From Bacteroidota bacterium (GTDB taxonomy: Bacteria; Bacteroidota; Ignavibacteria; Ignavibacteriales; Ignavibacteriaceae): a stretch of DNA of 8,193 nucleotides. A program made the position numbers and the translations under genes. The notes beneath the pieces are model-generated. The model worked only from the letters and a program-made list of their open reading frames with translations. It made no database searches and had not been told where the DNA came from. This document shows positions 5,849 through 8,193 of the stretch, piece by piece. The stretch is from positions 1-8,193 of the forward strand of contig JAEXTR010000319.1 in the NCBI GenBank assembly GCA_023406915.1, written 5' to 3'. Within the stretch, counting starts at the first letter, position 1, and each line of letters starts with the position of its first letter.

Positions 5849-8193
5849 TTAATCAAAAATAAAGCTTGTTAAGCCTATTCTGAAATTATTTTCGTCACGC
5901 TGATTGAGCTTCCATGCAAAACTGAGCTGAACAGGGAAGAGAAGGTGTCCAATAGTGAATCCTGCTTCATAGAACGGGCGAACATATTCCTTTACCTTGC
6001 CACGATGGATGGCATTCTTATCTGACAATTGGGTAACGGTACCATTCAGAAATGCTGAGAACTGAATATCCATGTCCTTTAGCAGGGGGACATTCAACGT
6101 CTTAAAAAGGCGGTCAGAAAAATCATATTCAAGGAACATCATGATGCTCTGATCTCCGGCAACCTTATGATACCCGGCGGTTCTGAAGGTACCTCGCTGT
6201 GCGCTTAGGTCAATGTTTCCTGGAAGGGCATGCAATAACTGGAAGGGGAGCGGGTTGTTTGCATAGAAACCACGGATATCGACTGAGAGGGTATGAGTTC
6301 TGAACAGCCGGAAGGCAGTAGTCACAGAAGCAGTATAGATGGTAAAGTCTGCCTCACTACCGAATGTTTTCTTGCCTGAGAGGGTAGCATCTCCACTCAG
6401 AGAAAAACGGAAGTCCCTCATGCCGGTTCTTCTTCTGAACATTCCGTCTTCGATATAGGGAGCGGGATTGAATGTGAAGCCCACTGTGATCAGGTTGAGC
6501 CTGGACGGATCGATTGGTTGCACAGCCGGGTATTTCTTTTCCCGGTTGAAGAATGAAAAGTCAGAGTTGACTGTGGCACTTCTGTCGGTACGGTTTTCGA
6601 AGCTCAGGCGACCGTTGAGGTAGGGGATGAGTTCGCCTGCATAGCCAAGTTTTAATCCCTCAGAGTAAAAGTAATCAGTAAATTCATACTTTGAGAGGAG
6701 TGAATTCAGTGAGGTAAAAAAATCACCATAGGGTGGAGCACCAGGTTCGAAGAGCTCAGCCAGTTTTCTGTGAAGGCTGAAGTAGAAACGCTGAGTCCGG
6801 TAATCACCAAGCAGGACGGATCCGTTCAGTGTTCCCTTAAACCGCTTATCTGCAAATCCATACGAGGCTGATACGCTTGTGTTGATCCGCTGTTTCCATA
6901 AGTCGTATACAGAGACTGAGTAATCAAGCGAATTCCCTTCGACCCGGTTGAAATGATACATCCCCAGCGGGGCTGAGATAGAAACATTATCAGAAACCTG
7001 TATGGTAGGGGAGAGGAATGAGAACCTATCCCAGAAGGAGACCGGTATCTGACTGAGGCTATCGATACGCTGATAAGCAAGCACTTCCTTGCCGGTGGCG
7101 GGGATTACCTGAATTTTCTCCCAGAAGGTTGAATCGGCTTCATCAGCATCGGTAGTGACTGTTATCAGAGCGCTGTTAAAAATATCATCGCTGAATGAAG
7201 CGTCCTCATTAAGCAAATAATCATACATAATTGAATTGAGTGAGAACCCGATTTTAATGAGACCCAGGAGACTGACTCTTGCGGAAAGCCGGTAGTCCAC
7301 AGGCATAGTGAATCCACTTTTACCGTAGGTAAGGAAACTCTGATTGACACGCACGGAATCAAATATCCCGCCCGGGTTTGCTGAACGGTTCAGGGTAAGG
7401 CTCACACCTGCAAGATCAAATGTGCCGTCAAAAACATCGATCGATCCTTCGAATCCGGGATTATTTGGGTTATCGGGTGTAACGGCGATACGGTAGATGT
7501 TCTTGTTGTCAATCGAAAGTGTATCAGCAATATAGAAGAAGTAGTAATCAAGGGCATCATCAGATATGGGGCTGACAAGTGAGGAGCCGAAAAATGCCAC
7601 ATCGTTTGAATAGAAGTCCTGAATAATTCTTCCCCCGGTGAGGGTGTTGACATAGGAGGGGATATTGGCGGTCTGCTTTCTGCCTCTGATGATTTCTTTT
7701 TTACTGCCTGGTTTTCTAAAATAGTTTTCTGAAGCGTTTTCAAAGATAGCGTTGATATTCAGTTCGGATGAGTCGATGGATTCTGTACTTGCAGAAACAC
7801 CGACCGAACCGCTTCCGATCATCAGGTTTTGCTGGTCGGATTCCACAATCAGTTTTGAATAGGTATTATTCTGATAGCGATAGAGCGATTCCTCCCGTTC
7901 CTTTTTTCGCGCAACAGCTTTTTTAATAATGGCAAGTGCGGGATTTTCACCAGGCAGAACGATTACATCTGACAGGGTGACTGATGAGGGGGCAAGTCGG
8001 AAATCAACTGCTGCTTGAGAATGACTGACCCGGGTAGTGATGGTATCAGACACATACCCGATAAAAGTGGCGATCAGTGTGTGTTCCCCGGCAGGCAGCT
8101 TCAGCAGGAAGAATCCTTCAGGATTTGCCGCTGCACCTGTGCCTGAGCCGGCAACGCGTACATTTGCATAAGGGAGAGGTTTTCCTGAAACGG
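5849..8193 (-). CDS. DUF5686-type outer-membrane protein with carboxypeptidase-regulatory-like domain, 5' partial
   Basis: The frame stays open to the right edge, so the start is outside the window; 780 residues are visible. The first ~67 residues form a CarboxypepD_reg-like beta-sandwich: GKPLPYANVRV near the start, then NPEGFFLLKLPAGEHTLIATFIGY. Next comes NPALAIIKKAVARKKE (about 84-99), the linker typical of DUF5686 proteins, followed by YRYQNNTYSKL. The rest is rich in alternating polar and aromatic residues, as in a beta-barrel, and ends FRIGLTSFIFD, an outer-membrane-type terminal strand with an aromatic residue next to the end. A signal peptide and the first strands are presumably upstream of the window. 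The role of DUF5686 proteins is unknown; they resemble TonB-dependent receptors in their N-terminal domain, but I see no plug domain. GTG at 8053 is internal, not the start. Confidence 0.85.
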   Translation of the reverse strand, partial: VSGKPLPYANVRVAGSGTGAAANPEGFFLLKLPAGEHTLIATFIGYVSDTITTRVSHSQAAVDFRLAPSSVTLSDVIVLPGENPALAIIKKAVARKKEREESLYRYQNNTYSKLIVESDQQNLMIGSGSVGVSASTESIDSSELNINAIFENASENYFRKPGSKKEIIRGRKQTANIPSYVNTLTGGRIIQDFYSNDVAFFGSSLVSPISDDALDYYFFYIADTLSIDNKNIYRIAVTPDNPNNPGFEGSIDVFDGTFDLAGVSLTLNRSANPGGIFDSVRVNQSFLTYGKSGFTMPVDYRLSARVSLLGLIKIGFSLNSIMYDYLLNEDASFSDDIFNSALITVTTDADEADSTFWEKIQVIPATGKEVLAYQRIDSLSQIPVSFWDRFSFLSPTIQVSDNVSISAPLGMYHFNRVEGNSLDYSVSVYDLWKQRINTSVSASYGFADKRFKGTLNGSVLLGDYRTQRFYFSLHRKLAELFEPGAPPYGDFFTSLNSLLSKYEFTDYFYSEGLKLGYAGELIPYLNGRLSFENRTDRSATVNSDFSFFNREKKYPAVQPIDPSRLNLITVGFTFNPAPYIEDGMFRRRTGMRDFRFSLSGDATLSGKKTFGSEADFTIYTASVTTAFRLFRTHTLSVDIRGFYANNPLPFQLLHALPGNIDLSAQRGTFRTAGYHKVAGDQSIMMFLEYDFSDRLFKTLNVPLLKDMDIQFSAFLNGTVTQLSDKNAIHRGKVKEYVRPFYEAGFTIGHLLFPVQLSFAWKLNQRDENNFRIGLTSFIFD

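Noticed and set aside
8051..8053. GTG at 8053 as start of the outer-membrane protein
   Set aside because: Upstream in-frame residues complete a carboxypeptidase-regulatory-like domain up to the window edge, so the true start lies outside.
1..8193. CRISPR array, insertion sequence, prophage or defence genes
   Set aside because: No regularly spaced repeats, transposase motifs, terminal inverted repeats or phage-like genes were found; all long frames belong to housekeeping or outer-membrane families.

Overview
The window reads as an ordinary, gene-dense stretch of a bacterial chromosome, probably from the Bacteroidota/Chlorobiota/Ignavibacteria group. The best lineage clue is the large minus-strand gene: a carboxypeptidase-regulatory-like beta-sandwich followed by a DUF5686-type outer-membrane beta-barrel, an arrangement typical of that group. 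A Nif3-like gene paired with a COG1579 zinc-ribbon gene fits the same group. By eye the base composition is in the mid-40s percent GC. The exact lineage cannot be fixed from this sequence. No mobile element, CRISPR array, tRNA or phage gene is visible.

Layout. (1) Positions 1-1659, plus strand: the 3' part of a NIF3/YqfO-type dinuclear-metal protein, cut by the window edge, then 12 bases later a coiled-coil protein with a C-terminal four-cysteine zinc ribbon. The second gene starts at TTG behind a strong AAGGAG. (2) Positions 1660-1856: intergenic, with a long imperfect hairpin (1702-1751) and a possible promoter. (3) Positions 1857-2250: the RNase P RNA gene (rnpB), class A, with nearly all core helices traceable, including P4 with its bulged U. 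(4) Positions 2274-5109, plus strand: recJ, ruvC and ruvA. These are tightly packed (5-base gap, then a 4-base ATGA overlap) and begin only 23 bases after the RNase P RNA. (5) Positions 5110-5161: a convergent intergenic gap with a perfect 9-bp stem that probably terminates both sides. (6) Positions 8193-5162, minus strand: a DUF5686-type outer-membrane protein, cut at its 5' end by the window edge, followed 27 bases later by a FAHD1/YcgM-like fumarylacetoacetate hydrolase family enzyme.

How the genes work together. RecJ (5'-3' single-strand exonuclease), RuvC (Holliday junction resolvase) and RuvA (junction-binding subunit) form a recombinational repair operon; ruvB is not in the window. The RNase P RNA sits just upstream with no convincing terminator between it and recJ, so the repair operon may be read through from the rnpB promoter. 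The minus-strand pair has no evident shared pathway.

I found no convincing new biological system. The observations most worth a second look are the rnpB-recJ junction, an abrupt change in base and codon usage inside the nif3 gene, and the unusual-looking P15/L15 region of the RNase P RNA.
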